From: a bacterium
GTDB taxonomy: Bacteria; Vulcanimicrobiota; Vulcanimicrobiia; Vulcanimicrobiales; Vulcanimicrobiaceae
Direction of reading: 5' to 3'
Assembly: GCA_021807065.1 (NCBI GenBank)
Contig: JAKAPO010000098.1
Coordinates: 1-8,056, forward strand
Length of the DNA: 8,056 bases
Every line of letters starts with the position of its first letter. The first letter of the stretch is position 1. Made by a program: the position numbers and the translations under genes. The notes beneath the pieces were generated by a model, which saw only the letters and a list, made by a program, of their open reading frames with translations, was not told the DNA's origin and did not search any database. Positions 1 through 4,947 of the stretch are shown here, in pieces.

Positions 1-2
1 AT

Positions 3-257
3 CTGCGCGACTGCGGCGCGTTCGAGGAGATCGCTGATTGCGTGCTGCTGTTGCATCGGCCGTTCGACGGCCAGCCGGAGAGTGATACGATCGCGGAGTG
101 GATCGTGGCCAAAAACCGGCGCGGCCCGTCGTGTATTACGCACGCGTCCTGGGACGGCGTGACGATGGACTTCGGCGAGTTGAGCGACGAGCAGAATCGC
201 GACGCACCATGCTGCATCGAGCAGCGCAGCCGGTTCCGGCGGGGGCGCGCGTCGTGA
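3..257 (+). CDS. DnaB-like replicative helicase, C-terminal fragment (5' end outside window)
   Basis: The frame is open from the left edge and gives 84 residues ending at TGA 255-257. It begins LRDCGAFEEIADCVLLLHRP and continues with IVAKNRRGP and a Trp/Asp-rich end. This matches the last part of the RecA-like motor of DnaB helicases, where the usual pattern is LRESGAIEQDADVVLFLYR, then a basic IIAKQRNGP block, then a final F-rich strand. DnaB rings unwind DNA ahead of the replisome in the cytoplasm using ATP. The Walker A and B motifs lie upstream of the window, so activity cannot be judged. The match rests on remembered family motifs. A RadA/Sms-like or other RecA-fold ATPase is the main alternative. 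The stop overlaps the next GTG start (GTGA), suggesting translational coupling. The 84-residue fragment ends in an Arg-rich tail. Confidence 0.72.
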   Translation: MRDCGAFEEIADCVLLLHRPFDGQPESDTIAEWIVAKNRRGPSCITHASWDGVTMDFGELSDEQNRDAPCCIEQRSRFRRGRAS

Positions 258-562
258 AACGCTGGACATCGGAAGAGGACGCGACGCTGCGTGCGCTGTG
301 GTCTGGCGACGATCTGATTCGTACGATCGGAGAACGGCTAGATCGCTCGCCGGATTCCGTGGTTAGCCGAGCCCGTTCTCTCGGGCTGCCGCGGCGAGCG
401 TGCGGCACACGTCGCGGGAAGTTCCAACAGCGAGAGGGATACCCGAGGTGGGGTTCGCGCCGGGTGAACGCTCCGAACGCGCGCGCTCTCAATCCGCACC
501 GGAACGGGACGTTCGATTCTCGCGCAGCGCTGGAGCGGCTCTGGGAAGCGTGGTGCGCGTGA
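254..562 (+). CDS. small Myb/SANT- or GcrA-like helix-turn-helix DNA-binding protein
   Basis: This is a 102-residue basic protein. Residues 3-46 read RWTSEEDATLRALW, then an IGERL segment, then RSPDSVVSRARSLGLPRR. The N-terminal Trp-Thr-x-Glu-Glu, the middle helix and the final 'S.A/V..R...LGL' recognition helix are the signature shared by Myb/SANT-like domains and GcrA-type HTH proteins. Residues 48-85 are rich in Arg, Gly and Asn and probably disordered or nucleic-acid binding, and a short helix (RAALERLWEAW) closes the protein. The GTG start at 254 overlaps the helicase stop by 4 bp, and a G-rich stretch at 240-245 could serve as a ribosome site. Proteins of this kind are common in phage replication regions as presumed regulators, but the target is unknown. 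DNA binding is inferred from the motif only. Confidence 0.66.
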   Translation: MKRWTSEEDATLRALWSGDDLIRTIGERLDRSPDSVVSRARSLGLPRRACGTRRGKFQQREGYPRWGSRRVNAPNARALNPHRNGTFDSRAALERLWEAWCA

Positions 563-786
563 TGGGCTGGCCGAAGGGCACGAAACGACCGCCGCGTAGC
601 GCGAGCCACTCAGCGAAGCGGAGCGCATCGCTGCGCGAGCACTACGCCTGCTTCCACTGCGGACTCCGTTTCGGTCGCGACGGCGCAAAAGAGAAGCTAC
701 AGCCAGTCGAAGGCATCGCCGGCGCGAGAGAGTGCATCGACGAGCGCGCCTGCGAGCGTCGCATTCTTGCGCGAGGCTGGGACTGA
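562..786 (+). CDS. hypothetical Cys-rich basic phage protein (possible zinc binding)
   Basis: This is a 74-residue protein starting MGWPKGTKRP, an N-terminus resembling the MGRPKGSKN start common in small phage DNA-associated proteins. Cys30-x2-Cys33 (CFHCGLRF), Cys58 and Cys64 could form a single zinc site, but the second pair is spaced CxxxxxC rather than CxxC, so this is uncertain. The N-terminal 25 residues are strongly basic (Lys, Arg, Ser). The ATG at 562 was chosen because it shares one base with the preceding TGA (TGATG) and gives the familiar N-terminus. GTG at 559 would add one residue and a GTGA overlap. I do not recognise a named family. Its place in a coupled chain of small genes between helicase and RusA suggests an accessory role in DNA metabolism or regulation. 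Confidence 0.6.
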   Translation: MGWPKGTKRPPRSASHSAKRSASLREHYACFHCGLRFGRDGAKEKLQPVEGIAGARECIDERACERRILARGWD

Positions 787-968
787 TGGGTTACGCACTA
801 CTGTATTCGACGCTCCCCGAGCACGCCGTCTTGCCGTGGTTCATTTTGCGAGGCTGCGCGATCGTCGCCCGCTTCCAAACCGAGTCTGAAGCGCTCATGT
901 ACATCGCTGCCACCACGCGCGCGCCACGGCATGACATCCACGCCGCGAACAAGATTTGCTTGAACTAA
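786..968 (+). CDS. hypothetical protein, 60 aa
   Basis: This is a 60-residue protein with no recognised family. The middle reads VARFQTESEALMYIAA, the strand-turn-helix pattern (h-h-A-x-F-x-T-x-x-E-A-x-x-Y-I) seen in many tiny phage proteins of unknown role. A hydrophobic stretch at residues 16-28 (VLPWFILRGCAIV) is interrupted by Arg22, so I read it as beta strands rather than a membrane span. The ATG at 786 shares a base with the previous stop (TGATG), and GAGG at 773-776 lies 9 bases upstream. The downstream gene starts 14 bases after the stop. The coding call rests on gene packing, the ribosome site and the fold-like pattern. The alternative upstream start at 732 would overlap the preceding gene heavily. 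Confidence 0.5.
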   Translation: MGYALLYSTLPEHAVLPWFILRGCAIVARFQTESEALMYIAATTRAPRHDIHAANKICLN

Positions 969-982
969 AGACCGAGGTGCGC

Positions 983-1324
983 ATGCAAGACGAACATCAG
1001 CTGCTTCCCAACGCCATCTTCACGTCGATGCAGACGCTGATGATCGAGGCGGCGTCCGCAATCGAAGACGTGGACGCGGATGGCAAAATCATCGAGACGT
1101 TCATCGCGCAATGTCGCAACGCGAGCGTCGTGGCTCCGCTCGTCGATCCGACGCTCTATCTGAGCGGCAGCGATGCGCTAGACGCGCTGACGCAGGTCGC
1201 GGACGCGGCGCTGCGCCTGCTGCGCGCGAAGCAGCGCTTCGAGAAGGCGCGCGACGTGGGCCGCGAGCGGCTCGAACGGCGCACGAACGGGCTGCGCGCG
1301 ATGCGCGACTTGGGGCTCGCATGA
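983..1324 (+). CDS. hypothetical mostly helical protein, 113 aa
   Basis: This is a 113-residue protein without a recognised family. It is predicted almost entirely helical by eye. Residues 15-45 form an amphipathic stretch (MQTLMIEAASAIEDV), and residues 64-110 form a long charged helix with heptad-like hydrophobics (ADAALRLLRAKQRFEKA, then ERLERRTNGLRAMRDLGLA), consistent with a coiled coil or dimer. ATG 983 was chosen because GAGG at 974-977 is 5 bases upstream; the earlier TTG at 956 lies inside the preceding gene. The stop overlaps the RusA start as ATGA, so the two are likely translated together. The tight link to the resolvase suggests a recombination or replication helper, but this is only context. 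Confidence 0.58.
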   Translation: MQDEHQLLPNAIFTSMQTLMIEAASAIEDVDADGKIIETFIAQCRNASVVAPLVDPTLYLSGSDALDALTQVADAALRLLRAKQRFEKARDVGRERLERRTNGLRAMRDLGLA

Positions 1325-1803
1325 TCCAGCTGACCGTCTACGGCGTGGCGCTCCCCCAGGGAAGCAAGTCTGCCCGCGTCGTGAAGGGCCGCGCAATTCT
1401 CACCGAGGGATTCGGCGATGGGCCGCGTCGCCGCAAAGCGTGGCGCGATGCTGTCGCCGATGCCGCGCGGGAATGGCAGAAGACGCACAATGCCGCGCTC
1501 CTGGAGGGGCCGCTGCGGTTCGAGGCGTGGTTCTACTTGCCCCGGCCGAAGAGCGCGCCTAAGCGGGTCGCGATGCCCGCGAAGAAGCCCGACGCGTCGA
1601 AGTTACTGCGCAGCGTTGAGGACGCACTCACCGGTATCATCTGGCACGATGACGCGCAAATTGTGACGGCGCACGTGTTCAAGCGATTCGCACTCTTCTG
1701 TCCGCCTCACGCCGTTCTGCGCATCGGGCGTGTCGAGGAGGTCGGCGAGGACTGCGCTACAACGCCGGCACAGCGGGAAGCCGAGGAGACTGAAGATGCT
1801 TAG
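1321..1803 (+). CDS. rusA: RusA-family Holliday junction resolvase
   Basis: This is a 160-residue protein. RusA enzymes are dimeric, metal-dependent endonucleases that cut four-way DNA junctions, and lambdoid phages use them to resolve recombination and replication intermediates before packaging. The N-terminus (LTVYGVALPQGSKS) matches the family's first strand 'G.P.pKgR'. Residues 88-115 carry the core signature KKPDASKLLRSVEDALTG then WHDDAQIV: Asp91, Asp101 and Asp110/Asp111 fit the acidic metal-binding residues, and Lys94 fits the conserved Lys. The length is somewhat above E. coli RusA (about 120 aa) because of an insert near residues 22-40 and an acidic tail of about 20 residues (TPAQREAEETEDA). 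ATG 1321 overlaps the upstream stop (ATGA). RusA beside replication genes and upstream of terminase is the usual phage arrangement. Confidence 0.9.
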   Translation: MIQLTVYGVALPQGSKSARVVKGRAILTEGFGDGPRRRKAWRDAVADAAREWQKTHNAALLEGPLRFEAWFYLPRPKSAPKRVAMPAKKPDASKLLRSVEDALTGIIWHDDAQIVTAHVFKRFALFCPPHAVLRIGRVEEVGEDCATTPAQREAEETEDA

Positions 1804-1921
1804 TTTGTGGTGGCTCGTGCCAGCGGTTCTGGGCGGCGCGTTAACCGGCGTGCCGGCATCGTATGCAGACGAGATCGCGCAATGGATACGGCAGGGCGGA
1901 GGGCTGAGCGGTGGACGATAA
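1796..1921 (+). CDS. 41-aa small membrane or signal-peptide-bearing protein
   Basis: This short frame overlaps the end of RusA by 8 bases and is preceded by a good ribosome site (GAGGAG around 1783-1788, about 7 bases from the ATG). The protein begins MLSLWWLVPAVLGGALTG and continues VPASYADEIAQWI, ending in a Gly-rich tail. Residues 3-19 are hydrophobic and could be a membrane span. The segment ASYA followed by an acidic residue (D25) also resembles a signal-peptidase I site, although a positively charged N-terminus is missing. The function is unknown. Such peptides in phages can be lysis, superinfection-exclusion or structural membrane factors, but nothing here distinguishes among these. 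Confidence comes from the ribosome site and the coherent hydrophobic pattern. Confidence 0.5.
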   Translation: MLSLWWLVPAVLGGALTGVPASYADEIAQWIRQGGGLSGGR

Positions 1922-1970
1922 CGCATTGGGGAACGCCATGAATGCTCCGTCCCGCGCCCGTACGAGGTAG
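1911..1970 (+). CDS. possible 19-aa micro-ORF
   Basis: GTG 1911 overlaps the end of the 41-aa membrane gene, and the frame stops at TAG 1968-1970, three bases before the next ATG. The product would be MDDNALGNAMNAPSRARTR. There is a GAG at 1900-1908 territory but no clear ribosome site. It fills an otherwise uncovered 52-base gap in a region where genes overlap, which is the main reason to list it. It may equally be a short untranslated spacer carrying the ribosome site (GAGG 1964-1967) of the next gene. Confidence 0.18.
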   Translation: MDDNALGNAMNAPSRARTR

Positions 1971-1973
1971 CGC

Positions 1974-2180
1974 ATGAGCGACTTCGCGCACCGCACCCAT
2001 TTCGCCGCAAACCTGCATCCGGGATTCCCGATGCGCCGGGCAACCCGCGCCGATGCTGTCTGCGAGCGATGCGCTGCGCCCATCCGCTGGAACCACCGGC
2101 GATCGGTGCGCGACCCGCGCACCGGCGCGCTCCAGACCGTTTGCAAGCGGTGCCACGAGCGCCACGCCGCGCGAAAGTGA
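1974..2180 (+). CDS. zinc-ribbon protein, 68 aa
   Basis: This is a 68-residue basic protein with a clean four-cysteine zinc ribbon: Cys30-x2-Cys33 (CERCAAPI) and Cys57-x2-Cys60 (CKRCHERH), 23 residues apart. Residues 34-56 are Arg-rich (RWNHRRSVRDPRTG), which suits nucleic-acid contact. ATG 1974 has GAGG at 1964-1967 with 6-base spacing. Many phage genomes carry such ribbons near replication or late-control genes, where some act as transcription or DNA-modification helpers. The family is not recognised precisely and no catalytic residues are seen. Metal binding is well supported by the motif; the role is unknown. Confidence 0.68.
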   Translation: MSDFAHRTHFAANLHPGFPMRRATRADAVCERCAAPIRWNHRRSVRDPRTGALQTVCKRCHERHAARK

Positions 2181-2211
2181 ACTGAACCACGCGCGGCGAA
2201 AAGAACGGTCC

Positions 2212-2733
2212 GTGGAACGCTTCACGGACGACTCATCTGCCGCCCTCGGCCTCGGCCATTCGCCGGTCGGCGAGCCGATCGACGCGCGCGGCCGCAAAAT
2301 CGTCGCGCTGCCGCCGGCCGCCGACGGCTACCGCCCCGATCTCGTCGATCTCGGACCAGCCGAGATGGCCGCCGTCATCGCCGCCGAGGAAGCCGCGCGC
2401 GCCGATCGCCAGGGCGACGACATCGCCCGCCTCATGCGCGAGGCGCCCGGCGGACGAACGCCGGGCCACGGGAGCCACAGCGGCCGGCGGCGCGCCCCGA
2501 GTCCCGGCGGCTACGACCGCACCGAACAGCCAATCGGAGCAAACGTGGCCATCGAAGTGAGCGAGCTGCGACCCAACGTCGTATCGGGCCGCGTGTCGAT
2601 GTACGCGTATCGCGGCATCTACGGCGCAGGCAATCCGAGCTTTGGCGAGATGGCCGAGGTGCTCGGCCTCGCGATCGCCGCGACGGATTGGCAAACCGTC
2701 GCCGTCGCGCTGCGCTCTTGCGCAGGAACGTGA
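2212..2733 (+). CDS. hypothetical Ala/Gly-rich two-part protein
   Basis: This 173-residue frame starts at GTG 2212 and has the expected codon third-position GC bias throughout. It is the first in-frame start after the zinc-ribbon gene ends; the only upstream ribosome-like sequence is a weak AAAGAA. Residues 1-77 are acidic and Ala-rich with a helix (LGPAEMAAVIAAEEAARADRQ). Residues 78-108 form a Gly/Arg/Ser/Pro linker with low complexity. Residues 109-173 look like a compact domain (VAIEVSELRPNVVSGRVSMYAYRG). The family is unknown. A second start, GTG 2545, preceded by GGAG at 2536-2539, could yield the C-terminal 62 residues alone, so this may be two proteins from one frame. It is the last gene before the terminator. 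Confidence 0.55.
   Translation: MERFTDDSSAALGLGHSPVGEPIDARGRKIVALPPAADGYRPDLVDLGPAEMAAVIAAEEAARADRQGDDIARLMREAPGGRTPGHGSHSGRRRAPSPGGYDRTEQPIGANVAIEVSELRPNVVSGRVSMYAYRGIYGAGNPSFGEMAEVLGLAIAATDWQTVAVALRSCAGT
2536..2547 (+). promoter_or_regulatory. internal ribosome site and GTG within the hypothetical gene
   Basis: GGAG at 2536-2539 is followed by 5 bases and GTG 2545, in frame with the surrounding gene. Initiation here would give a 62-residue protein beginning MAIEVSELRP, immediately after the low-complexity linker. The ribosome site is better than the one at the proposed upstream start. Confidence 0.35.
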
Positions 2734-2837
2734 AATGTGCTACGTTCGAAATCGATTCGGGGAGCGCGTGCAAATGTTTACGCGAATCGGATGTAAGCGA
2801 TACTACGCGCACCCATGAACGCCCGATTTCCCACCAC
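2734..2837 (+). other. non-coding leader with imperfect hairpin and weak promoter-like boxes
   Basis: This segment is less GC-rich than its surroundings and has no convincing gene. CGATTCG (2753-2759) and CGAATCG (2783-2789) are perfect inverted repeats. Nested within them, CGCGT (2765-2769) can pair with ACGCG (2780-2784) around a 10-base A/T-rich loop, giving an imperfect bulged hairpin. TTTACG (2777-2782) and GATACT (2799-2804), 16 bases apart, are a weak sigma70-like pair. A second weak pair is TTGCGC (2718-2723) with TACGTT (2741-2746), 17 bases apart with TG one base before the -10. These may be chance matches. Together with the terminator just downstream, they could define a short transcript or an operator region. 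Confidence 0.3.
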
Positions 2838-2859
2838 GCGCTCACACGAGCGCTTTTTT
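2838..2859 (+). terminator. rho-independent terminator
   Basis: The stem GCGCTC (2838-2843) pairs perfectly with GAGCGC (2848-2853) across an ACAC loop, and is followed directly by six T residues (2854-2859). This is a textbook intrinsic terminator on the + strand, placed about 105 bases after the last replication-side gene and 16 bases before the first small gene of the packaging block. The other strand lacks a matching T-run, so it is not bidirectional. The packaging genes downstream therefore need read-through, antitermination or their own promoter. Confidence 0.8.
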
Positions 2860-2874
2860 GTGTCACGTGAAACG

Positions 2875-2988
2875 ATGAGGAACGACTACGATTGGACCAC
2901 GGCCCTGACGATCGCCCTCGGCGCCGTCGTCGTGGGAGTCGTCGTATACGCGTACATCGTGATCTCGGGATCACCATGCCCAAAGTGA
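2875..2988 (+). CDS. 37-aa single-span membrane peptide
   Basis: This short frame, ATG 2875 to TGA 2986-2988, encodes MRNDYDWTTALTIALGAVVV followed by GVVVYAYIVISGSPCPK. Residues 9-31 form an uninterrupted hydrophobic span rich in Ala, Val, Ile and Gly, flanked by a charged N-terminus (RNDYD) and a C-terminal Lys. It overlaps the terminase small-subunit start by 13 bases in another frame, like other coupled genes here. No good ribosome site precedes it: the bases before the ATG are GTGAAACG. Phage-encoded mini-membrane proteins can be holin-like, spanin-like or exclusion factors, and none of these can be chosen here. Codon third positions are GC-rich in this frame. A chance hydrophobic frame is the alternative. 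Confidence 0.5.
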   Translation: MRNDYDWTTALTIALGAVVVGVVVYAYIVISGSPCPK

Positions 2989-3479
2989 CGAGCACCCCGC
3001 GTGCGAAGGCGCAGCCGAAGCGGCGCTCGACGGGCCGGCCGCGGGGGCGCCCCAAAGGCGACGGGCTGACGCTTACGCCCGAGATCGTGAAGGCGATCAC
3101 GGACGATATGGCGCTTGCAATGCCGTTCGAGCACGCGGTCGGGCGCGCCGGCGTGAATCTCGCGACGGCCTACCTCTGGAAGCGCAGGGGCGAAGCGGGC
3201 GAAGAACCCTATGCGACTTTTGCTCAAGCCGTCACGCGTGCGCGTTGCCAGGCCGTGCGAGTGCTGACGGTGCGCGCCCTCACGGGCGGCAAAGGCTCGT
3301 CGCAGGCGACGTGGTTCCTGGAGCGGCGCTATCCCAAGGACTACGGCTCACGCCAGCGGCTAGAAATCACAGGAAACGATGGCAGCCCTATCGAGCATGA
3401 GATCCGCCTCGACCCGGTCGCAGACCCCGCTGCCCGCGCTCTGCTGGAAGCTGCTCTCGGGAGGAACGCTCAGCCGTAG
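2976..3479 (+). CDS. terS: terminase small subunit
   Basis: This is a 167-residue protein just upstream of the large terminase, the usual position. TerS binds the packaging site on phage DNA as an oligomer and regulates the large subunit. Residues 20-29 (GRPRGRPKGD) form an AT-hook-like basic motif. Residues 49-72 (MPFEHAVGRAGVNLATAYLW) form a helix-turn-helix. Residues 112-135 (TWFLERRYPKDYGSRQRLEI) match the 'WfLErryp..yg.r' segment typical of phage small terminases with an N-terminal HTH. ATG 2976 follows GGGA at 2967-2970. An upstream reading from 2892 would overlap the membrane peptide and lacks the MPK start. The C-terminal 34 codons overlap the start of terL. Confidence 0.82.
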   Translation: MPKVTSTPRAKAQPKRRSTGRPRGRPKGDGLTLTPEIVKAITDDMALAMPFEHAVGRAGVNLATAYLWKRRGEAGEEPYATFAQAVTRARCQAVRVLTVRALTGGKGSSQATWFLERRYPKDYGSRQRLEITGNDGSPIEHEIRLDPVADPAARALLEAALGRNAQP

Positions 3480-4947
3480 CGAGCGTCGCGCGCTCGCGCG
3501 GCATCCAGCCTGGTTCGCCCGAATCTATCTCAAGGACGACGACGGGCAGCCGCTCGTGCCAGCGCCGTTGCACTGGGAGTGGTACGATCTGTACCTCGCC
3601 ATGCTCCGCGGCGAAGTCCTCAACGCCGCCATCCTGGCCCCCAAGAACCACGCGAAAAGTACGGTCGTCTCGAAGGTCATCCCGCTCCACCTGATGACGG
3701 TCGTCGAGATGAACGTGCGCATCATCGGCGCCTCGGTCAACTCCGAGCTCGCAGAGCAGTTCCTTCTCGCCGTCCGCCGTGAACTCGAGCGCAACGAACT
3801 GCTCATCAGCGACTTCGGACCGTTCGTGCCGGACGAAACCGAAAAGTGGACGCAGACGCGGTTCATCACTCGGCGCACGACGACATCGCAGTCGCCGACC
3901 TACCGCGCCGTTGGCAGTGAGAAGCCCGTGCAGGGCGGACGGTCGGACTGGGTGCTCGGCGACGACCTGGCCGACCTCGAGAACTCGATGAGCCAGCGAG
4001 GGCGCGACAAGCTCGATAATTGGGTCGACGGCGATCTCATGGGCACGCTCGAGCCGGACGGCCACGCCCTGCTCGTCGGCACGGCCAAGCATCACGACGA
4101 CGTGTTGCACCGTCGCGAGCAGCGCGCTAAGACCGATCGCGGCTGGGTATTTCGTAAATACGATGCCATCGTGGACGAGGAACGCCGCATCACGCTCTGG
4201 CCCGGACGCTGGTCCTACGACGCGCTGATGCAGAAGAAGGCCGATGTCGGCGCGCTGACGTTCAACCGCGACTTCCGCAACGTCGCGGTCAACGACGAGA
4301 CATCGCTCTTCCCGCTGGCCATGCTCAACGCGGCCAAGAACCCGGACCTCACGTTCGTCGAATACTACGGACGCGAGGCGGGCGAGACGGACGCCGTCAC
4401 TGCAGGCATCGACTTAGCGGTCGTCGAGAACGAGCGCGACGCCCAGCGGATCGATGGTGACTACACCGTCATCGAACTCTGGCGGCGCATGGCGAGCGGC
4501 AAGCGCCGACTGATCTGGGGCGAGCGACGGCGTGGATACGACTTCCCGGCGCAGACCCGCCTGGCCGAATCGACGTTGCGCCGCTACAGCACGCTCAAGA
4601 TCGCGATCGCCGAGGCGAACCAGGCGCAGCGCTGGTTCGCCAGCTCGCTCCTGCTCGCGTCGCGGGGCGAACTTCCGATCGTCAAGCACGTTACGGGGCG
4701 CGGCGTGCGTGTCGACATCTATGAGGGCATCCCGTCGCTGCAAGCCCTCTTTGAGGCCGGCATGATCGAACTGCCGTATGGCGATGAGCGATCGCGGACG
4801 TTCGTCGACATTTTCATCAACGAGCTGCACGGGCTGGGCGTCGAGGGCCACGATGACACCGTGCTCTCGTTTTGGCTCAACGAGATCGGCGTGCGAAAAC
4901 TGGCCGCTCAAGGCGGTCTGTACTTTAAGGCGGCGAGGAGGGAATGA
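3379..4947 (+). CDS. terL: terminase large subunit (packaging ATPase and nuclease)
   Basis: This 522-residue protein is the packaging motor: its N-terminal ATPase drives DNA into the prohead through the portal, and its C-terminal RNase H-like nuclease cuts the concatemer. Residues 87-95 (APKNHAKST) are the Walker A-type loop with Lys93. VLGDD (192-196) fits Walker B. LLVGTAKH (231-238) fits the ATP-coupling C motif. In the nuclease, TAGIDLAV carries Asp345, IAEANQ carries Glu412, and GHDDTVLSFW carries Asp492/Asp493, the expected acidic metal triad. The length is normal for the family. ATG 3379 follows AGGA at 3371-3374. ATG 3397 is possible, but no in-frame ATG, GTG or TTG follows until well into the conserved region, so an overlap of at least 83 bp with terS is forced. 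The stop abuts the portal start. Confidence 0.95.
   Translation: MAALSSMRSASTRSQTPLPALCWKLLSGGTLSRSERRALARHPAWFARIYLKDDDGQPLVPAPLHWEWYDLYLAMLRGEVLNAAILAPKNHAKSTVVSKVIPLHLMTVVEMNVRIIGASVNSELAEQFLLAVRRELERNELLISDFGPFVPDETEKWTQTRFITRRTTTSQSPTYRAVGSEKPVQGGRSDWVLGDDLADLENSMSQRGRDKLDNWVDGDLMGTLEPDGHALLVGTAKHHDDVLHRREQRAKTDRGWVFRKYDAIVDEERRITLWPGRWSYDALMQKKADVGALTFNRDFRNVAVNDETSLFPLAMLNAAKNPDLTFVEYYGREAGETDAVTAGIDLAVVENERDAQRIDGDYTVIELWRRMASGKRRLIWGERRRGYDFPAQTRLAESTLRRYSTLKIAIAEANQAQRWFASSLLLASRGELPIVKHVTGRGVRVDIYEGIPSLQALFEAGMIELPYGDERSRTFVDIFINELHGLGVEGHDDTVLSFWLNEIGVRKLAAQGGLYFKAARRE
4935..4942 (+). promoter_or_regulatory. strong Shine-Dalgarno of the portal gene
   Basis: GAGGAGGG lies at the end of terL, 5 bases before GTG 4948. 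It decides the portal start: the nearby ATG 4944 opens a frame that stops after six codons. This is among the strongest ribosome sites in the window, in keeping with a well-expressed structural gene. Confidence 0.8.

Noticed and set aside
1603..2694. Several overlapping minus-strand frames across RusA and the small genes
   Set aside because: There are no ribosome sites or recognisable domains, and they conflict with a continuous set of plus-strand genes with start/stop overlaps.
2741..2760. GTTCGAAATC resembling a tRNA T-loop, possible attachment site
   Set aside because: The flanking bases do not pair into a T-stem, there is no acceptor or anticodon arm nearby, and no integrase or direct repeat is visible.
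2688..2870. 60-codon plus-strand frame crossing the end of the hypothetical gene and the terminator
   Set aside because: It runs through the terminator hairpin and T-run, lacks a domain pattern and codon bias, and overlaps a better-supported gene.
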